The notes beneath the pieces were generated by a model that made no database searches, had not been told where the DNA came from, and saw nothing but the letters and a program-made list of their open reading frames with translations. Positions 16,550 to 23,235 of a stretch of 32,467 nt of DNA are shown here, in pieces. Origin of the DNA: Collinsella aerofaciens (GTDB taxonomy: Bacteria; Actinomycetota; Coriobacteriia; Coriobacteriales; Coriobacteriaceae). Every line of letters starts with the position of its first letter. Within the stretch, counting starts at the first letter, position 1. The translations under genes and the position numbers were made by a program. The DNA lies in the NCBI GenBank assembly GCA_905213725.1, contig CAJMJM010000005.1, positions 1 to 32,467 on the forward strand, in the 5' to 3' direction.

Positions 16550-17554
16550 ATGGCCGCTGTTAAAAAATCGGTATCCGTCAAAGACGTAGCGCGCCTCGCG
16601 GGCGTCTCGGAGCAGACGGTCTCGCGCACCGTGCACGATTCGCCCAGCGTGCGCCCCGAGACCAAGGAACGCGTGCGTGCCGCCATGCGCGAGCTGGGGT
16701 ATCGCCCCAATTTTGCCGGTCGATCGCTGCGCCGTGGCAGGTTTAAGACCGTCGGCGTCGCCATGTTCAACATTACCGGTACCGGCAACCTCGACCGTAT
16801 GGAGGGCTTTGCCGCCGCGGCCGACAAACATGGCTATGCCATCACCCTCACTAAAGTAGACGGGCATCCGTATACCCTCGAGAGCGCATCGTCGCGCATG
16901 AGCGCACTGCCGGTGGATGGCATGGTTGTGATTATGAACCGCATGCCGGCGGACTTTGGAACCTTCGAGCCGCTGCCCGGCATGCAGACGGTGCTCGTTA
17001 CGATGTTGGAGCACCCGCTCTGTTCAACGGTCGATAACGACCAGTTCGATTGTTCGCGCCAGGTGGTCGAGTACTTGCTGGGGCGGGGGCACAAAACCGT
17101 GCACTTTATCTCGTGTCCCGAGCGCTCGCTTTCGGGCATGCGGCGCGAGGAAGGCTGGCGCGAGACATTGCGTGCGCATGGCATTGAGCCCCCGCAGCTC
17201 GTGCGCGGCGATTGGACGGCACAGAGCGGGTATGCTGCCGGTCAGGCTCTGGCGGACGATCCGACCTGTACGGCCATTTATGCCTCCAACGATGCCATGG
17301 CATATGGCTGCATCCGTGGGCTCGAGTCGCGCGGGAAGCGCGTGCCCCAGGACGTGAGCGTGGTGGGTGTTGATGACAGTCTGGGCGACATCGTGCCCGA
17401 TTGTCGCCTGACTACGGTGCGCTTTGACAACAAGCGCGTCGGCATGTGGGCGGTCGATAAGATCGCCGGTGCCGAGGGCGTTGAACCCGGTGTGGAGCAC
17501 ATGCTGTTTCCGGGCGTACTCGTCGAGGGCGATACGGTGCGCGATTGGCGCTAG
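16550..17554 (+). CDS. LacI-family transcriptional repressor (module 3)
   Basis: This 334-residue regulator has the helix-turn-helix KDVARLAGVSEQTVSRTVH, with acidic Glu21 at the main specificity position followed by Gln22. This is unusual and unlike its three paralogues. The effector domain has GDWTAQSGYAAG, ASNDAMAYG and VPQDVSVVGVDDS. The ATG at 16550 is preceded by GAAAG, a weak Shine-Dalgarno. It is divergent from the module 3 operon and flanked by operators 3a and 3b. lacF lies 215 bp downstream in the same orientation but appears to have its own regulatory region. Confidence 0.92.
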   Translation: MAAVKKSVSVKDVARLAGVSEQTVSRTVHDSPSVRPETKERVRAAMRELGYRPNFAGRSLRRGRFKTVGVAMFNITGTGNLDRMEGFAAAADKHGYAITLTKVDGHPYTLESASSRMSALPVDGMVVIMNRMPADFGTFEPLPGMQTVLVTMLEHPLCSTVDNDQFDCSRQVVEYLLGRGHKTVHFISCPERSLSGMRREEGWRETLRAHGIEPPQLVRGDWTAQSGYAAGQALADDPTCTAIYASNDAMAYGCIRGLESRGKRVPQDVSVVGVDDSLGDIVPDCRLTTVRFDNKRVGMWAVDKIAGAEGVEPGVEHMLFPGVLVEGDTVRDWR

Positions 17555-17585
17555 GGCACGGGCCTGTTTGGGTTTCCGCTAATTG

Positions 17586-17646
17586 TGTTCGATATTGTTC
17601 AGATTGGTTTAAAAACCGTTCACGGGCGAAAAGTGACCGTTCATAG
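17586..17646. promoter_or_regulatory. Regulatory region upstream of lacF
   Basis: TGTTCGATATTGTTC (17586-17600) is followed by the inverted repeat GGTTTaaAAACC (17606-17617) and two ACCGTTCAY elements (about 17615 and 17634), the inverse of the GTGAACGGT motif near other promoters of the island. A T-rich stretch with GTTC and TGTT repeats follows to 17695. This probably controls lacF; a DeoR/LacR-type regulator is a candidate. Confidence 0.5.
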
Positions 17647-17768
17647 CTTGAAATTACGTTTTGCGCTGTTCTTTTTTGTTTGAATGTTAATGTTTCTGCC
17701 ATACAGAACGCAGCGCGTATGCCCGGACGCGATGCTCTCCATTGGTTCATATGTGAAAGGAACGCAAT

Positions 17769-18197
17769 ATGGCAACCAAAGAAGAAATCTCGATGGTTGG
17801 ATTCGAGATTGTCGCATACGCAGGTGACGCCCAGACCGATCTGCTTGCAGCGCTCGATGCTGCTCGCGAGGGTGACTTTGAGAAGGCCGAGCAGCTGCAC
17901 TAGGATGCCAGCGATGCGCTCATCGGTGCCCACGACACGCAGACCAAGCTGCTTTCGCAGGAGGCCGGCGGTGGCGAGATGGAGATGACCTTCATCATGG
18001 CTCACGCTCAGGACACCCTCATGACCACTATGATCCTGGAGAAGCAGGCCCGCTTTACCATCGATGCCTACAAGCGCATCGCCGAGCTCGAGGCCACGCT
18101 CGCCAAACGAGCCCTCACAACAAAGTCCACTTCCATAAGCCCAGCCGCTAACCGCAGCAGGGCTTTTTCTGTCCTCCTCCAAGTTGCGGTGAAATAG
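17769..18197 (+). pseudogene. lacF: PTS lactose-specific EIIA, interrupted by an amber codon
   Basis: The start ATG follows GAAAGGA. The frame reads MATKEEISMVGFEIVAYAGDAQTD and so on, unmistakably EIIA(Lac), but a TAG at 17901-17903 stops it after 44 codons. The rest continues in the same frame: DASDALIGAHDTQTKLLSQEA, then the active-site region IMAHAQDTLMTT with phospho-accepting His79 and the Asp82 of the trimer metal site, then YKRIAELEATLAK. A single change from GAG (Glu) or CAG (Gln) would explain the TAG. Family members are about 105 residues; here the frame runs on to residue 142 through the terminator-like hairpin, which hints at a second lesion near the C terminus. This is the only EIIA(Lac) in the window and would be needed by all the EIICB permeases. 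A sequencing error or natural suppression remains possible. Confidence 0.88.
18138..18169 (+). terminator. Terminator-like hairpin after lacF
   Basis: AGCCC and GGGCT arms enclose CCGC/CCGCAG-rich sequence and are followed by TTTTTCT. It lies inside the extended reading frame of the broken lacF, which supports a shorter original protein. Confidence 0.6.
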
Positions 18198-18248
18198 GGA
18201 CTGAATAGGGGCTGACGGGCGCAAAACAATCCCTATTCCACCGCAACT
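18182..18248. repeat. Imperfect inverted repeat with internal duplication
   Basis: AGTTGCGGTGAAATAGGGA and its near-complement (one mismatch, 18230-18248) enclose about 29 nt that starts with a second AATAGGGGCTG copy. A nested palindrome (GGTGCGCACC within GGACA and TGTCC) follows at 18270-18293. Both look like dispersed intergenic elements; no coding is seen to 18364. Confidence 0.65.
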
Positions 18249-18364
18249 CATCCGGAGGTAGTCATTGGGGACAGTCTTGGTGCGCACCGTTGTCCTCCCG
18301 TTCGATTTTTGCTCGGTGGGTATACTTCCTTTCGCATTAAACGCCGGACTGAGGAGGTATCCAA

Positions 18365-19396
18365 ATGCCGGATAACGGGTCAATACAAAAAAGAGGCGCA
18401 CACGAGATGGCTCATGGGCGTCCTGTCCAGATAACCGAGCACACGACGGTAACCGAGCTGCAGCCCAGCCTGTCCGATGTCGTGTGCGCAAACAAAAAGC
18501 TGCAGATTGGCTTTATCGTTGCGCTCGTGGTCCTGGCGCTGCTGTCGGGCTTTGTAGCTCGTCCGCATTTCGCCGATACCAAAACTTGGGACTCCACCAT
18601 CGAGGTCATCGATCAAAAGAAGGGTAATGTACTGGCGCTCACGACCTCGTGCGTGGCGCTGTCTGCGGGCATTACCGCGCTGCCGGGTGATACGGGAACG
18701 CCGGTTGCCGAACAGCTCGCGCAGCTTTCAGGAAACTTGGGTATCGTGCTTGCCGTGCTCTACCTCGAGAAATACCTGCTAACCATTTTCTGGTCGGTTG
18801 GCCTGGGCATCTTAATCCCGTTTGCGTTGGTGCTCTTTGCGGTGTCGCTCGGTATTCACGGGCGCTGGCGCACGAGCGCTGTCCTGCGCCGTGTGGCGAC
18901 GCGCGTGCTGGTGGCTGCCGTGATCGGCATGGCGCTCGTGCCCGCGAGCGTATGGGTGTCGCAGAAGGTCGATGAAACGTATCGCGTAAGTATTGAGCAA
19001 GCTGAGCAAAAGGCTGCGGACGCTGCGGACGCGGCCGACACCACGGACAAGTCAGCCGAGACCAGCTCAAAATCGAACAAGAAAAAATCCGAGGCCACGG
19101 AGTCCAAAAACGTGCTCGAGCAGTTGACTGATGGGGCATCGAGCCTTGTTACGTCGGTGACCGGCGGCGCCAAGCAGATGACCGATGAGATTGTGCGGCA
19201 GGTGACCGATCTGATTGAAGGCGTCATCGTGATGATCGTGACCTCGTGCGTTATCCCGCTGCTGGTGCTCGTGGCGTTCCTGTGGCTGGGACACGTGCTG
19301 CTGGGGATCGATATTTCCGGCCCGGCGAACTATTTGACGGGCCGCTTTCTGAGTGCTCCGTCCAAGCACGCCAAAAAGGGTGGGCAGTCCGAGTAG
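18365..19396 (+). CDS. Unrecognised multi-pass membrane protein
   Basis: I do not recognise this 343-residue protein. The start ATG follows GAGGAGG at good spacing. Predicted membrane segments lie near residues 46-65, 143-165, 180-198 and 282-314, with weaker hydrophobic stretches at about 90-107 and 123-140. Between the fourth and last segments is a hydrophilic, Ala/Asp/Lys/Ser-rich, coiled-coil-like region (about 205-275), probably facing one side of the membrane. The N-terminal 45 residues are hydrophilic without a signal peptide, and the tail is basic. It has its own terminator. It sits between lacF and lacAB but nothing in the sequence ties it to sugar metabolism. Confidence 0.85.
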   Translation: MPDNGSIQKRGAHEMAHGRPVQITEHTTVTELQPSLSDVVCANKKLQIGFIVALVVLALLSGFVARPHFADTKTWDSTIEVIDQKKGNVLALTTSCVALSAGITALPGDTGTPVAEQLAQLSGNLGIVLAVLYLEKYLLTIFWSVGLGILIPFALVLFAVSLGIHGRWRTSAVLRRVATRVLVAAVIGMALVPASVWVSQKVDETYRVSIEQAEQKAADAADAADTTDKSAETSSKSNKKKSEATESKNVLEQLTDGASSLVTSVTGGAKQMTDEIVRQVTDLIEGVIVMIVTSCVIPLLVLVAFLWLGHVLLGIDISGPANYLTGRFLSAPSKHAKKGGQSE

Positions 19397-19430
19397 CTAA
19401 AACAGCTGTATATACCGGGGAATACCGCCG

Positions 19431-19469
19431 AAGGGCGGCCGAGACACGTTCTTGGCCGCCCTTTTGTTT
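19431..19469 (+). terminator. Rho-independent terminator after the membrane protein
   Basis: AAGGGCGGCC and GGCCGCCCTT form a perfect 10-bp stem with a 13-nt loop, followed by TTTTGTTTG. Confidence 0.9.
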
Positions 19470-19524
19470 GTTGAACACATGGTCGCTACGTCCGCGCCCG
19501 GCTCAAACGGTCAGCAATCATCCG

Positions 19525-19611
19525 TGAACGATATTTGTTCAAAAAAGAACAAAGATAAACAAATAGTTGTTGCAGTTACTGTTCGAATGTGTTCAAATAA
19601 ACATGAACAGT
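19525..19611. promoter_or_regulatory. Cluster of GTTC/GAAC inverted repeats upstream of lacA
   Basis: TGAACGATATTTGTTC (19525-19540) overlaps TTTGTTC-aaaaaa-GAACAAA (19534-19553), a perfect 7-bp inverted repeat. Further on, TGTTCA-8 nt-TGAACA (19590-19609) nests inside ACTGTTC and GAACAGT (19578-19611). The density of GTTC half-sites fits a DeoR-type LacR operator region for lacAB. The DeoR gene at 30374 is the candidate regulator (inference). Confidence 0.6.
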
Positions 19612-19703
19612 GAAGAACCGCACATTCAGATGCCCGGACCTGAACGCGATTCAACACTTCCAAACAGAAACTACGCACCTGCGTATCTCTCAAGGAGGAT
19701 GTC

Positions 19704-20132
19704 ATGAGGGTTGTAATCGCTTCCGATGCCGACGGTATGTCGATGAAGGAGTCCATCAAGGAGATGCTCATCGCCGACGGTCACGAGGTCGTCGACTATT
19801 CCGAGACCCCTGCCGCGGACTTTGTCGATTCCGCGACCGCCGTTGCCAAGGACCTGCTGGAGCACAAGGATTCCCAGGGCTTCGCATTCGATAAGTACGG
19901 CGTCGGCTCCTATATGGCCGCCGTCAAGATCAAGGGCATGGTCGTCGCCAACATTTCCGACGAGCGTTCCGCTTACATGACCCGCGAGCACAACGGCTCG
20001 CGCATGGTCACCATGGGCCCGGGCGTTGTGGGCACCGAGGTCGCTAAGAAGATCGCCCGTGAGTTCCTGCGTGCCCAGTACGCCGGCGGCCGTCACCAGA
20101 TCCGTGTCGACATGCTCAACAAGATGGCCTAA
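19704..20132 (+). CDS. lacA: Galactose-6-phosphate isomerase subunit A
   Basis: LacA and LacB form the heteromeric isomerase that converts galactose 6-phosphate to tagatose 6-phosphate. This 142-residue protein matches LacA in length and belongs to the RpiB/LacAB family (MRVVIASDADGMSMKESI start; FDKYGVGSYMAAVKIKGMVVANISDERSAYMTREHN). As in other LacA proteins, the catalytic CGTGIG motif of the partner is replaced (here YGVGSY). The ATG at 19704 follows AAGGAGGATGTC. lacB starts 63 nt downstream, so they are cotranscribed. This is the shared downstream pathway for all three GH1 modules. Confidence 0.96.
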   Translation: MRVVIASDADGMSMKESIKEMLIADGHEVVDYSETPAADFVDSATAVAKDLLEHKDSQGFAFDKYGVGSYMAAVKIKGMVVANISDERSAYMTREHNGSRMVTMGPGVVGTEVAKKIAREFLRAQYAGGRHQIRVDMLNKMA

Positions 20133-20195
20133 CGAGAGCCACCGAGAACTCGAACTTCTACCTCAACTTGTGAATTCAGACGAAAGGACGTTCTG

Positions 20196-20720
20196 ATGAA
20201 GAAGACCATCGCAATCGGTTGCGACCATATCGTTACGGACGAGAAGATCTATCTGGCCGACCGCCTGGAGCAGGCTGGCTACAAGGTGCTCGACTGCGGC
20301 ACCTACAGCCACACCCGTACGCACTATCCCATCTACGGCAAGGCCGTGGGCGAGGCTGTTGCCAGCGGCAAGGCCGACTTTGGCGTGGCCCTGTGCGGCA
20401 CCGGCATCGGCATCACCAACGCCGTCAACAAGGTCCCCGGCGCCCGCTGCGCCCTGGTCCGCGACATGACCTCTGCCCTGTATGCCCGTCGCGAGCTCAA
20501 CGCCAACATCGTGGGCTTTGGCGGCAAGATCACCGGCGAGTTCCTGATGGCCGATATCATGCTTGCCTTCCTGGAGGAGCCCTACGAGAAGACTCCCGAG
20601 CACGACGCCCTGATCGCCAAGATCGATGCCTGCAACAAGGCCGACGCCGAGGCTCAGGCTGACCCGCACTTCTTTGACGAGTTCCTCGAGAAGTGGGACC
20701 GCGGCGAGTATCACGACTAA
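20196..20720 (+). CDS. lacB: Galactose-6-phosphate isomerase subunit B
   Basis: This 174-residue protein is LacB (about 171 in lactic acid bacteria). It carries the RpiB-like active-site motif ALCGTGIGITNAVNKVPG with Cys67, followed by RCALVRDMTSALYARRELNANIVGFGG. It partners LacA in making tagatose 6-phosphate. The ATG at 20196 follows GAAAGGACG. The transcript runs into the structured hairpin element beginning 6 nt after the stop. Confidence 0.96.
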   Translation: MKKTIAIGCDHIVTDEKIYLADRLEQAGYKVLDCGTYSHTRTHYPIYGKAVGEAVASGKADFGVALCGTGIGITNAVNKVPGARCALVRDMTSALYARRELNANIVGFGGKITGEFLMADIMLAFLEEPYEKTPEHDALIAKIDACNKADAEAQADPHFFDEFLEKWDRGEYHD

Positions 20721-20726
20721 GGGGTT

Positions 20727-20866
20727 CCGGCGTTCTACCGAACGCCGGACCGGCCGACGCTGCGAAGTCATCTGGCGGGCAATCTGCCGTTCAGCTTCGG
20801 CGGCATGACCAGAAGGTCAATGCCGCCTCGCTTCACGGCACCTTGCCTCGCCAGCTGACTTCTCGC
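20727..20866. ncRNA. Structured intergenic element, copy A (candidate RNA)
   Basis: Hairpin 1 (20727-20748) has arms CCGGCGTTC/GAACGCCGG and loop TACC. After a 13-nt linker ending CCGACGCT comes a long hairpin (20762-20866). Its outer stem is about 13 bp with one mismatch. Next is a semi-conserved region of 21 nt on each side, with short helices separated by conserved pyrimidine mismatches. An 8-bp variable stem (GGCGGCAT/ATGCCGCC) follows, then the invariant tip GACC-AGAA-GGTC with a bulged A. Copy B (22981-23119) has the same architecture with many compensatory changes. It lies directly downstream of lacB. The remaining sequence to 21093 shows no gene or clear promoter. Confidence 0.65.
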
Positions 20867-21093
20867 TGACGTTGGGGGTACCTGTGGGGTTACCGCTGTT
20901 GTTGCGAAGCTTTCTGGTTCAGTAAGCTGCTCCGATAACACGTTTGCTTGCTGAGCTTGTGGGCTTCGTTTTGGCGGGACCCGGTATTCTGCAGCTTTTC
21001 AATTGACGGCTCGCGTTTCTGTGAGGGGGCGCGGGCCGGTTTTCTATCAGCCCTATTGACTTGGCGGGCTGTCGTAAGAAAGGGAAGGCTCCT

Positions 21094-21975
21094 ATGGAGT
21101 TTGTTCTTGATAACGGTTCTATCCGCGTGGCACTGAGCACGGCTGGCGGATCGTTCACTTCGATTAAAGCCAACGGTCGCGAGTACCTGTGGCAGGGCGA
21201 TCCTTCGGTCTGGTCGGGCCAGGCACCCATTTGTTTCCCGATCTGCGGTGGCCTTCGTGACGGTCACGCAATGACCATGGGCGGTCGCGAGGTAAAGCTC
21301 GCCCGCCACGGCTTTGCGCGCAAACAGGAGTGGAAGCTTGAGGAGCAGAGCGACAACATGGTTGCGCTGAGCTTAAGCTCTGCCGACCATGCTGAGTTGC
21401 TCGAGCAGTACCCGTATCCGTTTAAGATCGTTGCTCGTTACACGATCGATTCGGAAAAGGTGGCCGTGTCGTACGAGGTGACCAATGAGGGCACCGAGGA
21501 CATGCCGTTCTTTGTGGGCGGTCACCCTGGCTTTAAGTGCCCGCTTGACGAGGGCGAGTCCTACGACGACTACGAGCTCCGTTTTGAGCAGCGCGAGGCC
21601 GCCGAGCTCTGTACTGCCGTTCCCTCGACGGGCCTGATTGATGTTGAGCATCGCAGCAAGAACCCGATGGTTGGCCATGACCTGCCGCTGACCCACGAAC
21701 TCTTTGACTTCGCAGAGACCATCTTTGACGTGCTCGAGAGCCACGTGGTTACGTTGACCAAGAAAACCGAGGACAAGGGCGTGCGCCTGACGTTCCCCGA
21801 TATGCCATACCTGATTGTGTGGAGCAAGCCCGAGGGCGACTTTGTGGCCGTGGAACCGTGGGGCGGCCTGTCCACCTGCTCCGACGAGGACGATATTCTG
21901 GAGCACAAGCGCGGCTGCCTGGTGGCCAAGCCGGGAGAGACCGTCACCCGCGGCTTTGAGATCGAGATCCTTTAA
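21094..21975 (+). CDS. lacX: LacX-like aldose 1-epimerase family protein
   Basis: This 293-residue protein is a galactose-mutarotase-superfamily member of the LacX type, found in lac operons of lactic acid bacteria. Landmarks are LARHGFARKQEW, the GGHPGFKCP motif with the catalytic-type His, and VEPWGGLS. It is probably a cytoplasmic epimerase of free or phosphorylated galactose released by the GH1 enzymes; the exact substrate of LacX proteins is not settled. The ATG at 21094 follows GAAAGGGAAGG; an upstream TTG at 21061 is unlikely. It is followed after 54 nt by lacC in the same orientation. Confidence 0.88.
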   Translation: MEFVLDNGSIRVALSTAGGSFTSIKANGREYLWQGDPSVWSGQAPICFPICGGLRDGHAMTMGGREVKLARHGFARKQEWKLEEQSDNMVALSLSSADHAELLEQYPYPFKIVARYTIDSEKVAVSYEVTNEGTEDMPFFVGGHPGFKCPLDEGESYDDYELRFEQREAAELCTAVPSTGLIDVEHRSKNPMVGHDLPLTHELFDFAETIFDVLESHVVTLTKKTEDKGVRLTFPDMPYLIVWSKPEGDFVAVEPWGGLSTCSDEDDILEHKRGCLVAKPGETVTRGFEIEIL

Positions 21976-22029
21976 CGAGCTATCGTATGTTTGGGGCGGG
22001 TTATGCCGCCCCGGAAACAGGAGTTCAAC

Positions 22030-22965
22030 ATGATTCTGACCGTTACCATGAACCCGTCGATTGATACGCGCTATCAGCTCGACAAGTTGATCATAGACGA
22101 TGTTAACCGTGTGACGCCCGAAAAGACCGCTGGCGGCAAGGGCCTCAACGTGAGTCGAGTGCTGCTGCAGCTGGGCGACGACGTGCTCGCGACCGGTCTG
22201 CTCGGCGGCCACATGGGTGCCTATATGGCCGAACTTATGGATGCCGATGGCGTCAAGAACGACTTTGTGCCCATCGCCGGTGAGACGCGCATTTGCCTGA
22301 ATATTCTGCACGAGGGTAATCAGACCGAGCTTTTGGAGAGCGGCCCGCAGATCGCCCCGGCCGAGCTCGAGGCCTTTACGGCCAAGTTCGCCGAGCTTGC
22401 AGCGAAGGCGGACGTCGTGACGCTTTCGGGCTCGCTGCCGCGTGGCGTCGATGCCGGCTACTATGCCGAGCTCGTCAAGATCGCCGAGGAGGCGGGCGCC
22501 AAGGTGCTGCTCGACACCTCGGGCGCATCGCTGGAGGCCGCGCTGGAGTCCGACGCTAAGCCTGAGCTCGTAAAGCCCAACCTGACCGAGATTAACGGCC
22601 TGCTGGGTACGTCCTTTGCGACCGATGATGTCGATGCCCTGCGCGAGGCGCTTGCCGCCGATGACCGTTTTGCCGGTATCCCCTGGGTTGTCGTTTCGAT
22701 GGGCGCTGCCGGTTCGGTGGGCTTCCATGAGGGCCGCGCGTTCCGCGCCAAGACGCCCGCGATTGCGGCTGTGAACGCGACGGGTTCCGGCGACTCGACC
22801 ATCGCCGGTTTTGCGCATGCCATTGCTGCTGGTGCCGACGACGCCACCGTGCTCAAGACCGCCAATACCTGCGGTAAGCTCAACGCCATGGATCCCAAGA
22901 CCGGCCACCTGGTCATGGATCGCTGGGACGAGGTCTACAACAGCGTTGAGGTAACGGAGCTTTAG
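22030..22965 (+). CDS. lacC: Tagatose-6-phosphate kinase (PfkB family)
   Basis: This 311-residue sugar kinase converts tagatose 6-phosphate plus ATP to tagatose 1,6-bisphosphate. PfkB signatures are GGKGLNVSRVL (residues 35-45) and NATGSGDST with catalytic Asp255. The length equals LacC (310). The ATG at 22030 follows CAGGAG; an open frame from 21991 overlaps the upstream gap and is unlikely. The lacA-lacB-lacX-lacC context favours tagatose-6-phosphate kinase over the related 1-phosphofructokinase. The structured element copy B starts 15 nt after the stop. Confidence 0.92.
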   Translation: MILTVTMNPSIDTRYQLDKLIIDDVNRVTPEKTAGGKGLNVSRVLLQLGDDVLATGLLGGHMGAYMAELMDADGVKNDFVPIAGETRICLNILHEGNQTELLESGPQIAPAELEAFTAKFAELAAKADVVTLSGSLPRGVDAGYYAELVKIAEEAGAKVLLDTSGASLEAALESDAKPELVKPNLTEINGLLGTSFATDDVDALREALAADDRFAGIPWVVVSMGAAGSVGFHEGRAFRAKTPAIAAVNATGSGDSTIAGFAHAIAAGADDATVLKTANTCGKLNAMDPKTGHLVMDRWDEVYNSVEVTEL

Positions 22966-22980
22966 GGTTACGGCGTCGAG

Positions 22981-23119
22981 TTACGGCGTTTTACCAAACG
23001 CCGTAACCTGCCGACGCTGCGCGGGCCGCATTTGGACAATCTGACGTTCAACTTCAAGGGCGCGACCAGAAGGTCAGCGCCCTTTCGTTTCACGTCACCT
23101 TGTCTCAAATGCGGCCCGC
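22981..23119. ncRNA. Structured intergenic element, copy B (candidate RNA)
   Basis: Hairpin 1 (22981-23006) has an 11-bp perfect stem with loop TACC. A linker with GCCGACGCTGC leads to a long hairpin (23021-23119): a perfect 14-bp outer stem (GCGGGCCGCATTTG and its complement), then 21-nt semi-conserved strands (23035-23055 and 23085-23105). A perfect 8-bp stem AAGGGCGC/GCGCCCTT follows, with the tip GACC-AGAA-GGTC and bulged A23076. Stem sequences differ from copy A but pairing is retained. It lies downstream of lacC and before the convergent ATPase gene. Confidence 0.65.
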
Positions 23120-23173
23120 TCGCTGTCGTTTCCAAGACATCGGCGTTGCCTTGCTTCGGGAATGCGGCAGATA

Positions 23174-23213
23174 GGGACGTTCCTTTTCTGCCGGCAGTTT
23201 GGGACACTCCTTA
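23174..23213. repeat. Direct repeat left of the ATPase gene
   Basis: This 40-bp sequence, with core TTCTGCCGGCAGTTTGGGAC, matches 24650-24689 at 35 of 40 positions in the same orientation. Together the two copies bracket the AAA/DUF4143 gene. Confidence 0.85.
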
Positions 23214-23235
23214 CGGGACACCCCCTCCACAGCGC

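Noticed and set aside
17901..17903. TAG in lacF as a recoded sense codon
   Set aside because: Other genes here (the first EIICB, the membrane protein) use TAG as a normal stop, and no recoding context is visible. A nonsense mutation or sequence error is simpler.
20727..23119. Structured elements as integron attC sites
   Set aside because: They are folded imperfect palindromes of suitable size, but the flanks lack convincing GTTRRRY/RYYYAAC ends, no integrase is near, and the genes between them form a normal operon.
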